Shown: positions 42,002 to 51,862, numbered from the stretch's first letter. The stretch is 64,000 bases of DNA from Gordonia sediminis (GCA_004193205.1 RZUM01000012.1:62001-126000), one strand, 5' to 3'. The notes: generated by a model from the letters alone, not told the origin. Numbers and translations: made by a program.

Positions 42002-43264
42002 ATGCATCTCGACGACATGATCTTGGTCAGCATCGACGACCACGTGGTCGAACCGCCCGATATGTTCAAGAATCACGTGCCGGCCAAGTACCAAGATGAG
42101 GCCCCGAAGGTCATCGTCAACGACGCCGGCATCGAACAGTGGCTCTACAAGGGACGCGTGACTGGCAACATGGGCCTGAACGCCGTGGTTTCCTGGCCCC
42201 CGGAGGAGTGGGGTATGGATCCCGCCACCTTCGCCGAGATGCGCCCGGGTGTTTACGACGTGCACGAACGTGTCCGCGACATGAATCGGAACGGCATCCT
42301 GGCGTCGATGTGCTTCCCGACCTTCACGGGATTCTCCGCGAAGCATCTCAACCACTATCAGGATCCGCTCACCCTCGTCATGGTGTCGGCCTACAACGAC
42401 TGGCACATCGACGAGTGGGCGGGTGCCTACCCTGATCGATTCATTCCGCTGGCGCTGCTGCCGACCTGGAATGTCGACGGGATGGTCAAGGAGATCCACC
42501 GTGTGGCGGCGAAAGGATGCCGGGCGGTGACGATGCCGGAACTGCCGCATCTCGAAGGTCTGCCCAGCTACCACGATCTCGGTTACTGGGGCCCGGTGTT
42601 CGAGGCGTTGTCGGAGACGGGCACGGTGATGTGTCTTCACATCGGTTCCGGGTTCGAGGTCTTGAGACTGGCACCGGATGCTCCGATCGACAACATGATC
42701 GTCCTGGCCACACAAATCTCGGCGATAGCTGCCCAGGATCTGCTGTGGGGTCCGGCGATGCGGACGTACCCGAACCTGAAGTTCGCCTTCTCGGAGGGCG
42801 GTATCGGCTGGATTCCGTTCTTCCTCGACCGCTGCGATCGGCACTACACCAACCAGCGTTGGCTGCGCCGCGACTTCGGAGGCAAGATGCCGAGCGAGGT
42901 CTTCCGTGAGCACTCGCTGGCGTGCTACGTGACCGATCCATCCGCGATCAAGATGCGCGATGTCGTCGGCGTCGACATCATCGCCTGGGAGTGCGACTAC
43001 CCGCACTCGGACTGCTTCTGGCCGGACGCTCCTGAGCGCGTCTATGACGAACTGAACGCGGGGGGCGCCAGCGACGAGGACATCAACAAGATCACCTGGG
43101 AGAACTCCTGTCGGTTCTTCGGATGGGATCCGTTCACCGCGATTCCGAAGGAGGCGTCGACGGTGGGCGCCCTCCGCGCGCTCGCGACCGATGTCGATGT
43201 GTCGATCCGTCCCCGGGCGGAGTGGGCGCGCGCATATGCGGCGAAGGCCGCAGCCGGGGTCTGA
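42002..43264 (+). CDS. Amidohydrolase_2 family metal-dependent hydrolase
   Basis: Product of 420 residues with AGGAGG 5 nt before the ATG. N-terminal metal motif SIDDHVVEPPDMF, middle CLHIGSGFE histidine, FAFSEGGIGWIPFFLDRCDR, and the C-terminal AWECDYPHSDCFWPDA with the conserved Asp. The long FAFSEGGIGW to HSD segment is typical of the large actinobacterial subgroup often encoded near P450 and FadE genes. Reaction unknown: hydrolysis, decarboxylation or C-C cleavage. It heads the acyl-CoA dehydrogenase pair and FadD that follow on the same strand. Confidence 0.87.
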   Translation: MHLDDMILVSIDDHVVEPPDMFKNHVPAKYQDEAPKVIVNDAGIEQWLYKGRVTGNMGLNAVVSWPPEEWGMDPATFAEMRPGVYDVHERVRDMNRNGILASMCFPTFTGFSAKHLNHYQDPLTLVMVSAYNDWHIDEWAGAYPDRFIPLALLPTWNVDGMVKEIHRVAAKGCRAVTMPELPHLEGLPSYHDLGYWGPVFEALSETGTVMCLHIGSGFEVLRLAPDAPIDNMIVLATQISAIAAQDLLWGPAMRTYPNLKFAFSEGGIGWIPFFLDRCDRHYTNQRWLRRDFGGKMPSEVFREHSLACYVTDPSAIKMRDVVGVDIIAWECDYPHSDCFWPDAPERVYDELNAGGASDEDINKITWENSCRFFGWDPFTAIPKEASTVGALRALATDVDVSIRPRAEWARAYAAKAAAGV

Positions 43265-43515
43265 CCGTTTCCCGGACACATTCGGGCGTCTTGTGCTGCT
43301 CGGATCGTCGATGTGTTCGTGGTCCGGTGTCCTGAACACTGAATCAACGAGCGCACCGATAAGAGATACCCAGATAGACGACACACTTCATCAAAGTGGT
43401 CTTCTGAACGCGAGAACAAACGACCCCAAGTGGCTCAGGGTATTTGACGAAGATGTTCTCAGCCCTGGCGCGGCGGTCGCGCAGCCGAAACTAGTCGGTA
43501 CACCCTGGAGGTTTC
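43265..43515. other. Intergenic leader of acyl-CoA dehydrogenase unit
   Basis: 251 bp without a gene. AT-richer between 43335 and 43445, so a promoter is likely. No clear long palindrome; GAACACTGAATC and TTCTGAACGCGAGAAC elements are short and unconvincing. Confidence 0.4.
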
Positions 43516-44637
43516 ATGGACCTGAACTTGACGGAAGAGCAATCCGACTTCCGTGCAGTGATCGAGCGTTTCCTGGAGAAGGAGGTTCCCACATCGACGG
43601 TGCGTGAATGGGCCGACACCGCAGCCGGTTTCGATCGTGACTGGTGGGTACGTGCCGCCGAGCTGGGGGTGGCTGCACCACTGGTCTCCGAGAACCACGG
43701 TGGGGGCAGTGTGTCGGGATTGGGTGTACTCGACCTCGCGATGTTCGCCGAGGAGTTCGGTCGTGTGGTGGCACCCGGGCCGCTGCACGCAACCAACATC
43801 GTTCTGGCCGGGCTCATGTTGGCGGAGGATCAGAATCCCGCGCACGGCGACCTGATCGAGGATCTGGTCGGTGGAGGGAGGATCGCCGCGTGGGCGGTCT
43901 CCGAGCCCGGACTCGGCTGGAACCCATCCGGGCCGACAGTCAGCGTCGACGAGGGCTTCGTGCTGAACGGTGTCAAGGATCGGGTCGAGTACGCAGCCGA
44001 ATCTGACGTACTGTTGGTCAATGCGCTGACCGCAGAAGGTATTTCGCTGTTCGTGGTACCGGTTGACCGCCCGGGCGTCACGGTGCTTCCCATGCAATCG
44101 CTCGACCTCACCCGTCGCTACGCTCAGGTGACCTTTGACTCTGTCGAGTTGGTGCGAACCGATCTGGTCGGAGTGTTGGATGAGGGTGAGCCTATTGCCT
44201 CCCATCAGACGCTGATCGCCGGGGTGCTGCAGTCCGCGGAGACGGTCGGAATACTCCGTACCGTCTTGGATTTCACCACCGAATGGGCGTTCGATCGCTA
44301 CTCGTTCGGGCGACCGCTCGCGTCGTATCAGGCGCTCAAGCATCGGTTCGCCGACATCCGCACCTGGGTCGAGGCCAGTGCGGCGATCGCCTCGAGCGCG
44401 GCGCACGCGGTCCAGGACGGCGACCAGGCTGCGGCGCAGATGGTAGCCGCCGCGAAATCCTATGTCACGGATCTGGCACCACGGATCATCCAGGACTGTG
44501 TCCAGCTCCACGGCGGTATCGGGGTGACCTGGGAACATGACCTGCACCTCTACCTGCGACGCGCGGTCGCGAATCGGGTGACCTACGGAACGCCGGCAGA
44601 GCATCGGCGTCGCATCGCCGATCTGATCGAGCTCTAG
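43516..44637 (+). CDS. Acyl-CoA dehydrogenase, small subunit carrying catalytic glutamate
   Basis: Product of 373 residues, ATG with GGAGG 5 nt upstream. N-terminal MDLNLTEEQSDFRAVIERFL is the standard helical start. The middle FAD-binding motif is degenerate (VSEPGLGWNPSGP instead of SEP.AGSDL). The C-terminal domain has RYSFGRPLASYQALKHRFAD and QLHGGIGVTWEHDLHLYLRR with E340 as likely base. It pairs with the large subunit gene 9 bp downstream, as in heteromeric ChsE-type enzymes. Confidence 0.87.
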   Translation: MDLNLTEEQSDFRAVIERFLEKEVPTSTVREWADTAAGFDRDWWVRAAELGVAAPLVSENHGGGSVSGLGVLDLAMFAEEFGRVVAPGPLHATNIVLAGLMLAEDQNPAHGDLIEDLVGGGRIAAWAVSEPGLGWNPSGPTVSVDEGFVLNGVKDRVEYAAESDVLLVNALTAEGISLFVVPVDRPGVTVLPMQSLDLTRRYAQVTFDSVELVRTDLVGVLDEGEPIASHQTLIAGVLQSAETVGILRTVLDFTTEWAFDRYSFGRPLASYQALKHRFADIRTWVEASAAIASSAAHAVQDGDQAAAQMVAAAKSYVTDLAPRIIQDCVQLHGGIGVTWEHDLHLYLRRAVANRVTYGTPAEHRRRIADLIEL

Positions 44638-44646
44638 GAGGGGAAG

Positions 44647-45894
44647 ATGAATCACGCCGAGATGGAATCGGTTGCGTCGTTTCGACTTCGAGCCAGAGAA
44701 TGGCTGTCGGCGAACATGCCACGAATCGAGGACCGAGAGACCGTTGTTGCCTCGGACGACGACACTGCGGAGTTCGTGCGAGCACGCGAGCTTCAGCGCA
44801 AGCTGTACGACGGAGGCTTCGCCGGGATCGTGTTTCCGGCAGAGTACGGCGGATTGGGCCTCACCCCAGCGCATCAGGCCGCTTTCACGGAGGAAAGCGT
44901 GAGCTATGAGATGCCGCTCAAGCTCAACGTGCCGAGCCTGTCCATCTGTGCCGCGACGATTCTGGACTTGGGAACCGAAGAGCAGAAACTCCAACACGTC
45001 ACCGCGGCCATCCGCGGTGACGAGGTCCTCGCGCAGTTCCTGTCGGAGCCGCGCGGCGGCTCGGACCTGGCGGGTGTGACGACCAGAGCGGTCCGTGACG
45101 GCGACACATGGATTCTGAATGGGGCGAAGACGTGGAGTTCCAGTGCGTACGCGGCCGACTTCGCCTTGTGCCTGGCACGCACGGACTGGGATGCGCCGAA
45201 ACACCGCGGGCTGACCATGTTCTTGGTACCCACGAAGGCTCCCGGGATCACCATGCGTCGCATCCGGCAGGTCACCGGATCGAATGAGTTCTGCGAGGAG
45301 TTCTTTGACGATGTGATCCTGCCGGATGATGCCGTCGTCGGGGGAGTCAACAACGGCTGGGCGGTCGCATCGAGACAGCTGTATCACGAGAAGGTGGCCG
45401 TGGGCGGTGGATCGCCGTTCGCCAGCGGTGCAGGCCTGGGTACGGTGCAGACGACGATACCGACTCCGGTGGACATCGCACGAATGCTCGATCGCACCGG
45501 CGAACCGGGGGTCAGGGAGCTGGTCGGTGAGTGGTATGCCAGGAAACTGGTCTCGGTCAGTCTCATCGATCGAGTCAGCGCAGCCCTGAAGTCAGGTGTG
45601 TTGCCGCCTCCGGCCGCATCGCTGATGCGGCTGTTCACCGCGGAGCAGGATTGGTTCACCCACGATGTCGCGCTGGAGGTGAGTGACGGCTACGCGGCGA
45701 CGGGTATCGCCGGCGATGACGGAACGTTGCTGGGTGTGTCGGTGCACTATCTGGGCCGCCAGATCGGAAGCCTGGGTGGCGGCAGCACCGAGATGGCGCG
45801 CAACATCATCAGCGAACGCATGCTCGGGATGCCTCGCGAATTCGCGGCCGACCGCGATGTTCCGTTCAATCAGGTGCGCCAGGGGGCTCGCTGA
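44647..45894 (+). CDS. Acyl-CoA dehydrogenase, large (FAD-binding) subunit
   Basis: Product of 415 residues with AGGAGGGG upstream. It contains PAEYGGLGLTPAHQAAFTEE, FLSEPRGGSDLAGVTTRAV (near 130), LNGAKTWSSSAYAADF, and the C-terminal LGGGSTEMARNIISERML. It lacks a recognisable GGxGxTWE base segment, which the small subunit supplies. It is followed at 30 bp by a FadD, so activation and first dehydrogenation are encoded together. Confidence 0.87.
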   Translation: MNHAEMESVASFRLRAREWLSANMPRIEDRETVVASDDDTAEFVRARELQRKLYDGGFAGIVFPAEYGGLGLTPAHQAAFTEESVSYEMPLKLNVPSLSICAATILDLGTEEQKLQHVTAAIRGDEVLAQFLSEPRGGSDLAGVTTRAVRDGDTWILNGAKTWSSSAYAADFALCLARTDWDAPKHRGLTMFLVPTKAPGITMRRIRQVTGSNEFCEEFFDDVILPDDAVVGGVNNGWAVASRQLYHEKVAVGGGSPFASGAGLGTVQTTIPTPVDIARMLDRTGEPGVRELVGEWYARKLVSVSLIDRVSAALKSGVLPPPAASLMRLFTAEQDWFTHDVALEVSDGYAATGIAGDDGTLLGVSVHYLGRQIGSLGGGSTEMARNIISERMLGMPREFAADRDVPFNQVRQGAR

Positions 45895-45924
45895 CATGAG
45901 TTCACCATCAACTAGGGAGACATC

Positions 45925-47421
45925 GTGGACCTCGTGACACTGCTGGAGATGATTGCCGCGGGTGGTGCCGATCGTGTTCTCGTGGGTCGGCTCGACGACG
46001 GTCTGACCGGCACCGATCTGCGGTCGCGGGCGTGCAGTGGCGCGGAGTACCTGGCCGAGATCGGTGCGGAGAAGCTGATTTACCTCGCCGGCAATCAGCC
46101 CGCGTTTGCCGTCGCACTGTTCTCGGCTGCCGCGGCCCATCGACCGTTCCTGCCGCTGAACTATCGCCTCAGCGATGAGCAGCTCGGTGAGATCCTGCAG
46201 CGGCACGACGGCCTCATCGTCACGGACGCGCTCGATCGTGTCGCGGCCCTCGCACCCGACCGCGCCGCGATCGGCATCGATGATTTCATGGCGCGGACGG
46301 CGCAAGCCCCGCACGGGGATCCGATCCCGGCGGATGTCGAGGACATCGCGGTTCTGTTGATGACGAGCGGAACCACCGCCGCGCCGAAGAGCGCGGTACT
46401 CCGGCACCACCACCTGACGTCGTACGTGATTGGGAGCGTGGAGTTCTCGGGCGCGGATCCCCACGACGCGACGATCGTCAGTGTGCCGCCCTACCACATC
46501 GCGGCGGTGGCCAATCTGCTGTCGAACCTCTACGCGGGTCGGCGCATCGTGTACCTGGACCAGTTCACGCCCCGGCAATGGCTGGACGTGGTGAAGGCCG
46601 AGGCGATCACCAACGCCATGGTCGTGCCGACGATGTTGTCCAGGATCGTGGACGAGCTCGACTTGTCGGGCGAGGTCGGGCCGCCGACGTTGCGGAACGT
46701 GTCCTACGGTGGCGCGAAAGTCTCAGCGAAGGTCATCGAAGCCGCGCTGCGGCTGTTCCCCACCACCGGATTCGTCAACGCGTACGGCCTGACCGAGACG
46801 TCGTCGTCCATCGCCGTACTCGGGCCCGAGGACCACCGCGCAGCGCAGTCGAGCAGCGATCCTGCTGTTCGTGCCCGTCTCGGCTCCGTCGGACGGGCAC
46901 TCGACGGTGTCGAGATCGAGATCCGCAATGCCGATGGAGAACGCTGCGGCCAGGGCGAAGTCGGCGAGATCATGGTGAAGGGCCCGCAGGTTGCCGGTGA
47001 GTACCTGGAGAAGGGGAGCCTGCTGGCCGGGGACGGCTGGTTCCCCACCCGAGACCAGGGTTACCTCGATGCCGACGGATATCTGTTCGTCCGTGGCCGG
47101 GCCGACGACACGATCATCCGCGGTGGCGAGAACATTGCGCCGGCGGAAATCGAGGAGGTCTTGTCCCGGCACGATGCGGTTCGCGAGTGTGTCGTGGCCG
47201 GCGTTCCGGACGACGAGTGGGGACATCGCATCGCGGCGTACATCACGCTCAAAGACGGATGCGCGCCATCCGCAGACGAGATCCGTGACTTCGTGCGTGC
47301 GCGGCTCCGGAGTTCCAAGACCCCCGACATCGTCGAGTTTCTCGACGAGCTGCCGACGACACCGACGGGAAAGATCGTGCGGCGTGATCTGGTCGCCAGG
47401 ACGACCAAGAGCCTGGTCTGA
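45925..47421 (+). CDS. Acyl-CoA synthetase (AMP-binding, FadD family)
   Basis: Product of 498 residues from a GTG start (AGGGAGA upstream). P-loop LMTSGTTAAPKSAV (the last Gly of the usual PKG is Ser), VNAYGLTETSSS, DGWFPTRDQGYLDADGYLFV, DTIIRGGENIAPAEIEEVLS, and PTGKIVRRDL with the catalytic Lys. Short N-terminal domain compared with long-chain FadDs. Final gene of the amidohydrolase/FadE pair unit, followed by a strong hairpin at 47438. Confidence 0.86.
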   Translation: MDLVTLLEMIAAGGADRVLVGRLDDGLTGTDLRSRACSGAEYLAEIGAEKLIYLAGNQPAFAVALFSAAAAHRPFLPLNYRLSDEQLGEILQRHDGLIVTDALDRVAALAPDRAAIGIDDFMARTAQAPHGDPIPADVEDIAVLLMTSGTTAAPKSAVLRHHHLTSYVIGSVEFSGADPHDATIVSVPPYHIAAVANLLSNLYAGRRIVYLDQFTPRQWLDVVKAEAITNAMVVPTMLSRIVDELDLSGEVGPPTLRNVSYGGAKVSAKVIEAALRLFPTTGFVNAYGLTETSSSIAVLGPEDHRAAQSSSDPAVRARLGSVGRALDGVEIEIRNADGERCGQGEVGEIMVKGPQVAGEYLEKGSLLAGDGWFPTRDQGYLDADGYLFVRGRADDTIIRGGENIAPAEIEEVLSRHDAVRECVVAGVPDDEWGHRIAAYITLKDGCAPSADEIRDFVRARLRSSKTPDIVEFLDELPTTPTGKIVRRDLVARTTKSLV

Positions 47422-47437
47422 CCAGGAATCCCAGACT

Positions 47438-47476
47438 CCGGCGCGCGTCCAGGGTCGGGTGATGGACGCGCGCCGG
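47438..47476 (+). terminator. Perfect 14-bp stem hairpin after FadD
   Basis: CCGGCGCGCGTCCA (47438-47451), 11-base loop, and exact complement TGGACGCGCGCCGG (47463-47476), 17 bp after the FadD stop. Very stable GC stem without a T-tract. The remaining gap to the convergent TetR stop (47676) shows nothing else. Confidence 0.7.
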
Positions 47477-47675
47477 CTCCAGCCGACCTGTCTCCTCGGT
47501 GGCGGAGATGCTGCCTCCGGAACGACCGTCATCCATTCACAGTTCTCGTGAATGTCATTGGGTCCAAGGAAGACCAGCGATGGCATCGCGAATGCGGCAC
47601 GACAGGAAAGTGTTTCGGGGTTTGCGCTCGTCGATCCGCGAGGACTTCCACCTCACGTCGGTGAATTCCGTTCTC

Positions 47676-48338
47676 TCAGTGTGATGAGCGTGAAGAGAAG
47701 GCCCGGCGTACGAAATTCTCGAACAGGACGCTGTCCGTGCTACCCCCACCGGTTTCTTCCGGGTAATTCATGGTGACAAAGGCATCCAACAGGGTGAAGT
47801 AGAGCCGCGCCATCGCTCGTGGATCTCCGGGATAGATCACTCCGGCGCGTTGACCATCCTCGATGATCTCGGTCAGGTAGTCGAACGAATCCTGTAGATA
47901 CACCTTGTACCCATGCGGCATCGTCGCACCGGGCCGCGTCGCGACGCGTGCCGCATCGGCGTTCACCGCGTGCCACCGAGGATGTTCGGCCATGTGCTCG
48001 ATCTGCATTCTCGCCAGGGCGATCAGACGCTCGTCTGCAGGCATGGACGATGGTGCCCGCGCATCCGCCTCCGCGGTCTGCCGGTCGCCATGTCGAAGAA
48101 GGACCGTCTCATAGAGTTGTTCCTTGCTCTCGAACAGGCTGTAAATGGTCCCGACGGACAATTCACACCGTGTCGCGACGTCTTTGAGCCCCGTGTCGTG
48201 ATAGCCGCGTTCGGCGAACAGTTCCTCTGCGGCGTCGAGCACCTGCTCGCGCGTGATCTCGAGTCGCTGTTGCCGACGCCGTTCTCGCGGACTCGGTACA
48301 TCGGGTGGGGGTTGTGTTTCCCCATGTCGAGTTCTCAC
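47676..48338 (-). CDS. TetR-family transcriptional regulator
   Basis: Product of 220 residues from the GTG at 48338 (GAGGG 6 nt upstream); a TTG at 48353 is possible. Helix-turn-helix GLKDVATRCELSVGTIYSLF and ESKEQLYETVLLRHGD. The C-terminal domain (MPHGYKVYLQDSFDYLTEII, ARLYFTLLDAFVTMNY) is of the TetR_C type seen in fatty-acid regulators. It lies between two catabolic units; possible targets are the VOC/CaiB promoter or the FadE-FadD unit. Convergent with the latter. Confidence 0.85.
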   Translation of the reverse strand: MRTRHGETQPPPDVPSPRERRRQQRLEITREQVLDAAEELFAERGYHDTGLKDVATRCELSVGTIYSLFESKEQLYETVLLRHGDRQTAEADARAPSSMPADERLIALARMQIEHMAEHPRWHAVNADAARVATRPGATMPHGYKVYLQDSFDYLTEIIEDGQRAGVIYPGDPRAMARLYFTLLDAFVTMNYPEETGGGSTDSVLFENFVRRAFSSRSSH

Positions 48339-48480
48339 TCGGTCCCTCGGCAATGCATCTCCATCCGGTTCGACTGCAGTGGCGGGTCACGCACCCACGC
48401 CCGGGTCAGGCTGGATGTTACCCGCGTGACCACACGGCATCCAGGTCCCGGACGTCGGTGAACTCCGGACCACACCGATG

Positions 48481-49371
48481 TCACGCGGCGCTCGGCGCAG
48501 GGCAGGTGAAGCGAAATGGTGCGCCGTGGGTGGTGTCGGGATCGGTGAGAATGGTGTGATCATCGCGAGCCACCGTCTTGATCTCCTTGGACCGGAGGTA
48601 ATCCTCGGCCCGGTCGAGATCGTCCACCCGAAAGCAGACTGCGTGATGCATCTCGCCATGTGCGGCGAGGTCGTCGGCAGCCAGCGTTCCGCCGCGATTG
48701 GGGATTGACAACTGCACCAGCGAGTGCCCGATTCGGATGTAGACGTCATCCGTGCCGGTGAGAGCCGAGCTCGATTGCCCGACAACCGTTCCTCCCAGCA
48801 CGGTGGTATAGGTGTGCGTGGCTCGCCGGAGGTCCCTGGTGAGCACGGTCGTGTATGCCATTCCGTGCAGACCAAGGGGATGATTGGTTCTCCACCACTG
48901 AGGATCGAAGTCGGGCTTGAATCGAGGATCGAGCCCGGTGATCGCCATGCGCGTCGGTAAGAACTCCAACTGTGTGACCGTATCGTTCGGATGAGTGAAG
49001 ATGGGGACAGGATCTTCCGATGGCGGTTGATCAGCAGCTTCACCGAGAATGCGAATGCCGTTGCTCTGCAGCTGATGCCACAAGGCAATGTCATCCTCGC
49101 AGTACCACGCGATGGAATGCCAGTGGTTGCCGAACCGCCGATAGAACCTGCCGAGCGGATAGTCCTCCCACCCCTCTTCCCGAAACGCCGGAGCCAGCGG
49201 CTCGATGACGACATCCCCGAGGACAACCAGTGAGGCGTCGCGCTTTTCATCCTCGAGGTAGTGGTTGTCCAGGAAGCCGCGCCGTACGCCGAAGACATCG
49301 TCGTACCATGCCTCGAGCTCGGCGAGGTCGCCGGTTACATGGATGAGATGAAAGATGTGGCCAATCGTCAC
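48481..49371 (-). CDS. VOC (glyoxalase/dioxygenase-fold) family protein
   Basis: Product of 296 residues from a GTG start with a weak ribosome site. Two vicinal-oxygen-chelate modules: first GHIFHLIHVTGDLAELEAWY and NHWHSIAWYCEDDIALWHQL; second LHGMAYTTVLTRDLRRATHT and MHHAVCFRVDDLDRAEDYL. Size and two-module layout fit extradiol dioxygenases or lactoylglutathione-lyase-like enzymes; metal ligands could be H7/H80-like and E residues, not certain. Divergent from the CaiB gene. Confidence 0.78.
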   Translation of the reverse strand: MTIGHIFHLIHVTGDLAELEAWYDDVFGVRRGFLDNHYLEDEKRDASLVVLGDVVIEPLAPAFREEGWEDYPLGRFYRRFGNHWHSIAWYCEDDIALWHQLQSNGIRILGEAADQPPSEDPVPIFTHPNDTVTQLEFLPTRMAITGLDPRFKPDFDPQWWRTNHPLGLHGMAYTTVLTRDLRRATHTYTTVLGGTVVGQSSSALTGTDDVYIRIGHSLVQLSIPNRGGTLAADDLAAHGEMHHAVCFRVDDLDRAEDYLRSKEIKTVARDDHTILTDPDTTHGAPFRFTCPAPSAA

Positions 49372-49748
49372 GAGTCGAGAATCCTATCCGGTTGTATGAA
49401 AGATATTGTGCAACGGGTAATCACGGCGAAGTCCATCGATCGGGACACTCCTGGATCGGTCGACGGTCGGCTCGGGTTCGGTCGTCTTGATCGGTGCAGT
49501 CGAGTCGCAGGCGCGGGTCGCGAGCCGTGCAGGCCATGGTCCGCCGTTCTGTGAACCATGGTTCGATTCTAGAAACCCTTGTGCAATTCCTCTATAGGAA
49601 GTACATTTTTTTTCATGACATGGCTCTCATCGAGTGAGTTGCCATGGCAGATGTCACAGATGCGACCACGGATAACCCCGAACGGCGCATCGCACGTCAA
49701 ATCTGTCTCGGCGCAGGTCGCCGATACCGAGATCTGTGGGAGTTGTTC
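49372..49748. promoter_or_regulatory. 377-bp divergent control region with two palindromes
   Basis: Between the VOC gene (minus) and CoA-transferase gene (plus). It contains GAACCATGGTTC (49553-49564, perfect 12-bp palindrome of the GAAC-N4-GTTC type) and TTCCTCTATAGGAA (49587-49600, 5-bp arms), followed by an A/T tract (49604-49620). An ATG at 49644 would extend the CoA-transferase by 35 residues without homology that I recognise; the region is otherwise gene-free. Confidence 0.5.
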
Positions 49749-50978
49749 ATGCCGGCAAGGCCGATGAGTGGCGTTCGGGTCGTCGAGGTCGCCCAGTTCA
49801 CCTACGTTCCCGTCGCGGGAGCAGTCCTCGCCGATTGGGGTGCTGAGGTCATCAAAGTCGAGCACGCGGTCACCGGTGACGCGCAGCGCGGCCTACAGAA
49901 CGTCGGCGGCGTCGAGGTCCTCGGCGGATTCTTTCCGCTTATGGAGCATCCGAATAGGGGCAAACGTGGGATCGGTCTCGCGCTGGAGAACCCCGAGGCG
50001 CGGGAGGTGCTCTACGAGATCGTCCGCAATTGCGACGTCTTCGTCACGAACTTCCTGCCCGAGGCTCGTGCCCGACTTGAGATCGATGTCGAACACATTC
50101 GCACGATCAATCCGGACATCATCTACGTCCGGGGCAGCGCGCTCGGTTCGCGTGGACCTGAGGCCGGCAGTGGTGGTTACGACGCACCCTCGTTCTGGTT
50201 CCGTGGCGGCAACGCCGCCGGTGCCTCGTGGCCGGGCCTGGAGGGTATGGTCGGACAACCGGGGCCGGCGTGGGGAGACACGATCGGTGGGATGAACATC
50301 GCCGGCGGCATCGCCGCCGCCCTGTTCTCCCGGGCACAGACCGGGGAGCCATCGATCGTCGACGTCTCTCTGCTCGCCAGCGGTGCCTGGGCCAATGCAC
50401 TCTCGATCGACATCGCGCTGGCGGGCGGATCGATCATGGCGGGAACCGATCCGACGGGCATGCCCGGTGTCACCGGGAATCCGTTGATGGGCAATTTTCG
50501 GACCAAGGATGATCGCTTCCTCAATTTCTGCATGCTCCAGCCAGGTCGGTACTGGGCTGACCTGTGCACACACATCGACCGCGAGCACCTGATCGGCGAC
50601 GAGCGGTTCGACACCACCGAGAAGCTGATGTCGAACTGGGCGGCGGCGGCAAGCGAGATTGCGGCGGCGATGCGGTCGAGGTCATACGCAGAGTGGATCG
50701 AGCGCTTCCAGACACTTCAGGGACAGTGGGCTCCGGTTCAGAACGCTCTCGAGGCCGGCCTCGACGAGCAGCTACGTGCCAACGGTCAGGTTGCCGTCGT
50801 GCTCGACGAGGAGGGTGGCGAACACGAGTTGGTCACCTCCCCCGTGCAGTTCGACGAAACGCCGGCCACTCCCGGACGAGCGCCCCGGTTCGCCGAGCAC
50901 ACCGACGAGATCCTCAAGGAACTGGGGCTCGACGAGGAGCGGATCATCGCGCTGAAGATAGCCGGGGCCGTCACCTGA
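49749..50978 (+). CDS. CaiB/BaiF-family CoA-transferase (class III)
   Basis: Product of 409 residues from the ATG at 49749 (GGGAG 6 nt upstream; ATG at 49644 possible). Family III pattern: GVRVVEVAQFTYVPVAGAVL, DWGAEVIKVEH, NRGKRGIGLALENPEAREVL, and the catalytic Asp in GGYDAPSFWFRGG. A later FQTLQGQWAPVQN segment matches the family C-terminus. Transfers CoA between acids without ATP, or acts as racemase. Alternative to the FadD route for activating the acid produced by the downstream ALDHs. Confidence 0.87.
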   Translation: MPARPMSGVRVVEVAQFTYVPVAGAVLADWGAEVIKVEHAVTGDAQRGLQNVGGVEVLGGFFPLMEHPNRGKRGIGLALENPEAREVLYEIVRNCDVFVTNFLPEARARLEIDVEHIRTINPDIIYVRGSALGSRGPEAGSGGYDAPSFWFRGGNAAGASWPGLEGMVGQPGPAWGDTIGGMNIAGGIAAALFSRAQTGEPSIVDVSLLASGAWANALSIDIALAGGSIMAGTDPTGMPGVTGNPLMGNFRTKDDRFLNFCMLQPGRYWADLCTHIDREHLIGDERFDTTEKLMSNWAAAASEIAAAMRSRSYAEWIERFQTLQGQWAPVQNALEAGLDEQLRANGQVAVVLDEEGGEHELVTSPVQFDETPATPGRAPRFAEHTDEILKELGLDEERIIALKIAGAVT

Positions 50979-51025
50979 TCCGTTGCCGGACAGGGAATCG
51001 ACCAGGCTCAAGAATGGAGACAACG

Positions 51026-51862
51026 ATGGCGGTGGGATTTGTCGGGGCCGGGCGGATGGGCCTTCCGATGGTGCGCAGGCTCGTGGCGGCTGGACATCCG
51101 GTACGGGTGTCGGCGTTGTCGAACGAAGAAGGGTCTCTCCTCACCCGTGAGGGCGCGACTCCGGTATTCGCCGTGCGAGCCGTCGCCGACGACGCGGCCG
51201 TGGTGATCATCTGTGTCTACTCCGACGAGCAGGTTCGACAGGTCGCATTCGATGAAGGTCTCATCGATGCGATGGAGCCGGGATCGGTGCTCGTCGTGCA
51301 CACGACGTGCAGCCCTCGTACAGTGCAGGCTCTCGCGGAATACGCCGCCACACACGGCGTACAGGTTGTCGACTCGCCGATCAGTGGGGGACCCGATGAC
51401 ATTGCCGCAGGCCGGATCACGTCGTGGCAGGGCGGTGATCCGGATGACGTGCAGCGCATCCGCCCCTACCTGAATAGTTATGCCGACCCGATGATCTATG
51501 TCGGTGCGGTGGGCAGCGGGCAGACCGTGAAACTCCTCAACAACGCGGTGTTCGCGGCGAACGTCGCGCTCGCGGTACAGGCGGCGCGGATCGCCACTGA
51601 GCTCGGTTTCGACGAGAAGGCCGCGGTGGAAGCGATGCGTTACGGAAGTTCGGACAGCAAGGCGTTGGCCATGATCGCCGCAAGTCCGAGCAGTGACACG
51701 TTCGTTGAGATGGTGCGCGAGTTCCTGGGCAAGGATGTCGTGGTCGTCCGTCGGATCACCCATGACATCGGTGTCGACCTCGGGCCGATCGGTGACGTGC
51801 TCGACAGTGATGACGGGCGGTCGGTCCTGGGTGTGCATATCGGGGAGCGCGCACCCAGCTGA
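51026..51862 (+). CDS. 3-hydroxyisobutyrate dehydrogenase-like NAD(P)-dependent dehydrogenase
   Basis: Product of 278 residues from the ATG at 51026 (GGAGA 5 nt upstream). Beta-hydroxyacid dehydrogenase motifs: VGFVGAGRMGLPMVRRLV, VVDSPISGGPDDIAAGRITS (substrate-binding SGG) and GQTVKLLNNAVFAAN with the catalytic Lys. The usual asparagine loop (KL.NN) is present. Oxidises a 3-hydroxy acid to a semialdehyde, or reduces the reverse. Located 47 bp after the CoA-transferase and before the ALDH, which could take the semialdehyde. Confidence 0.85.
   Translation: MAVGFVGAGRMGLPMVRRLVAAGHPVRVSALSNEEGSLLTREGATPVFAVRAVADDAAVVIICVYSDEQVRQVAFDEGLIDAMEPGSVLVVHTTCSPRTVQALAEYAATHGVQVVDSPISGGPDDIAAGRITSWQGGDPDDVQRIRPYLNSYADPMIYVGAVGSGQTVKLLNNAVFAANVALAVQAARIATELGFDEKAAVEAMRYGSSDSKALAMIAASPSSDTFVEMVREFLGKDVVVVRRITHDIGVDLGPIGDVLDSDDGRSVLGVHIGERAPS

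Noticed and set aside
41489-43384. 631-residue minus-strand open frame
   Set aside because: It is the antisense of the AraC and amidohydrolase genes; composition is Arg/His/Asp-rich without domain similarity, as expected of a GC-rich shadow frame.
43459-45387. 642-residue minus-strand open frame
   Set aside because: Antisense of the two acyl-CoA dehydrogenase genes, which have full family motifs and ribosome sites; the opposite frame has none.
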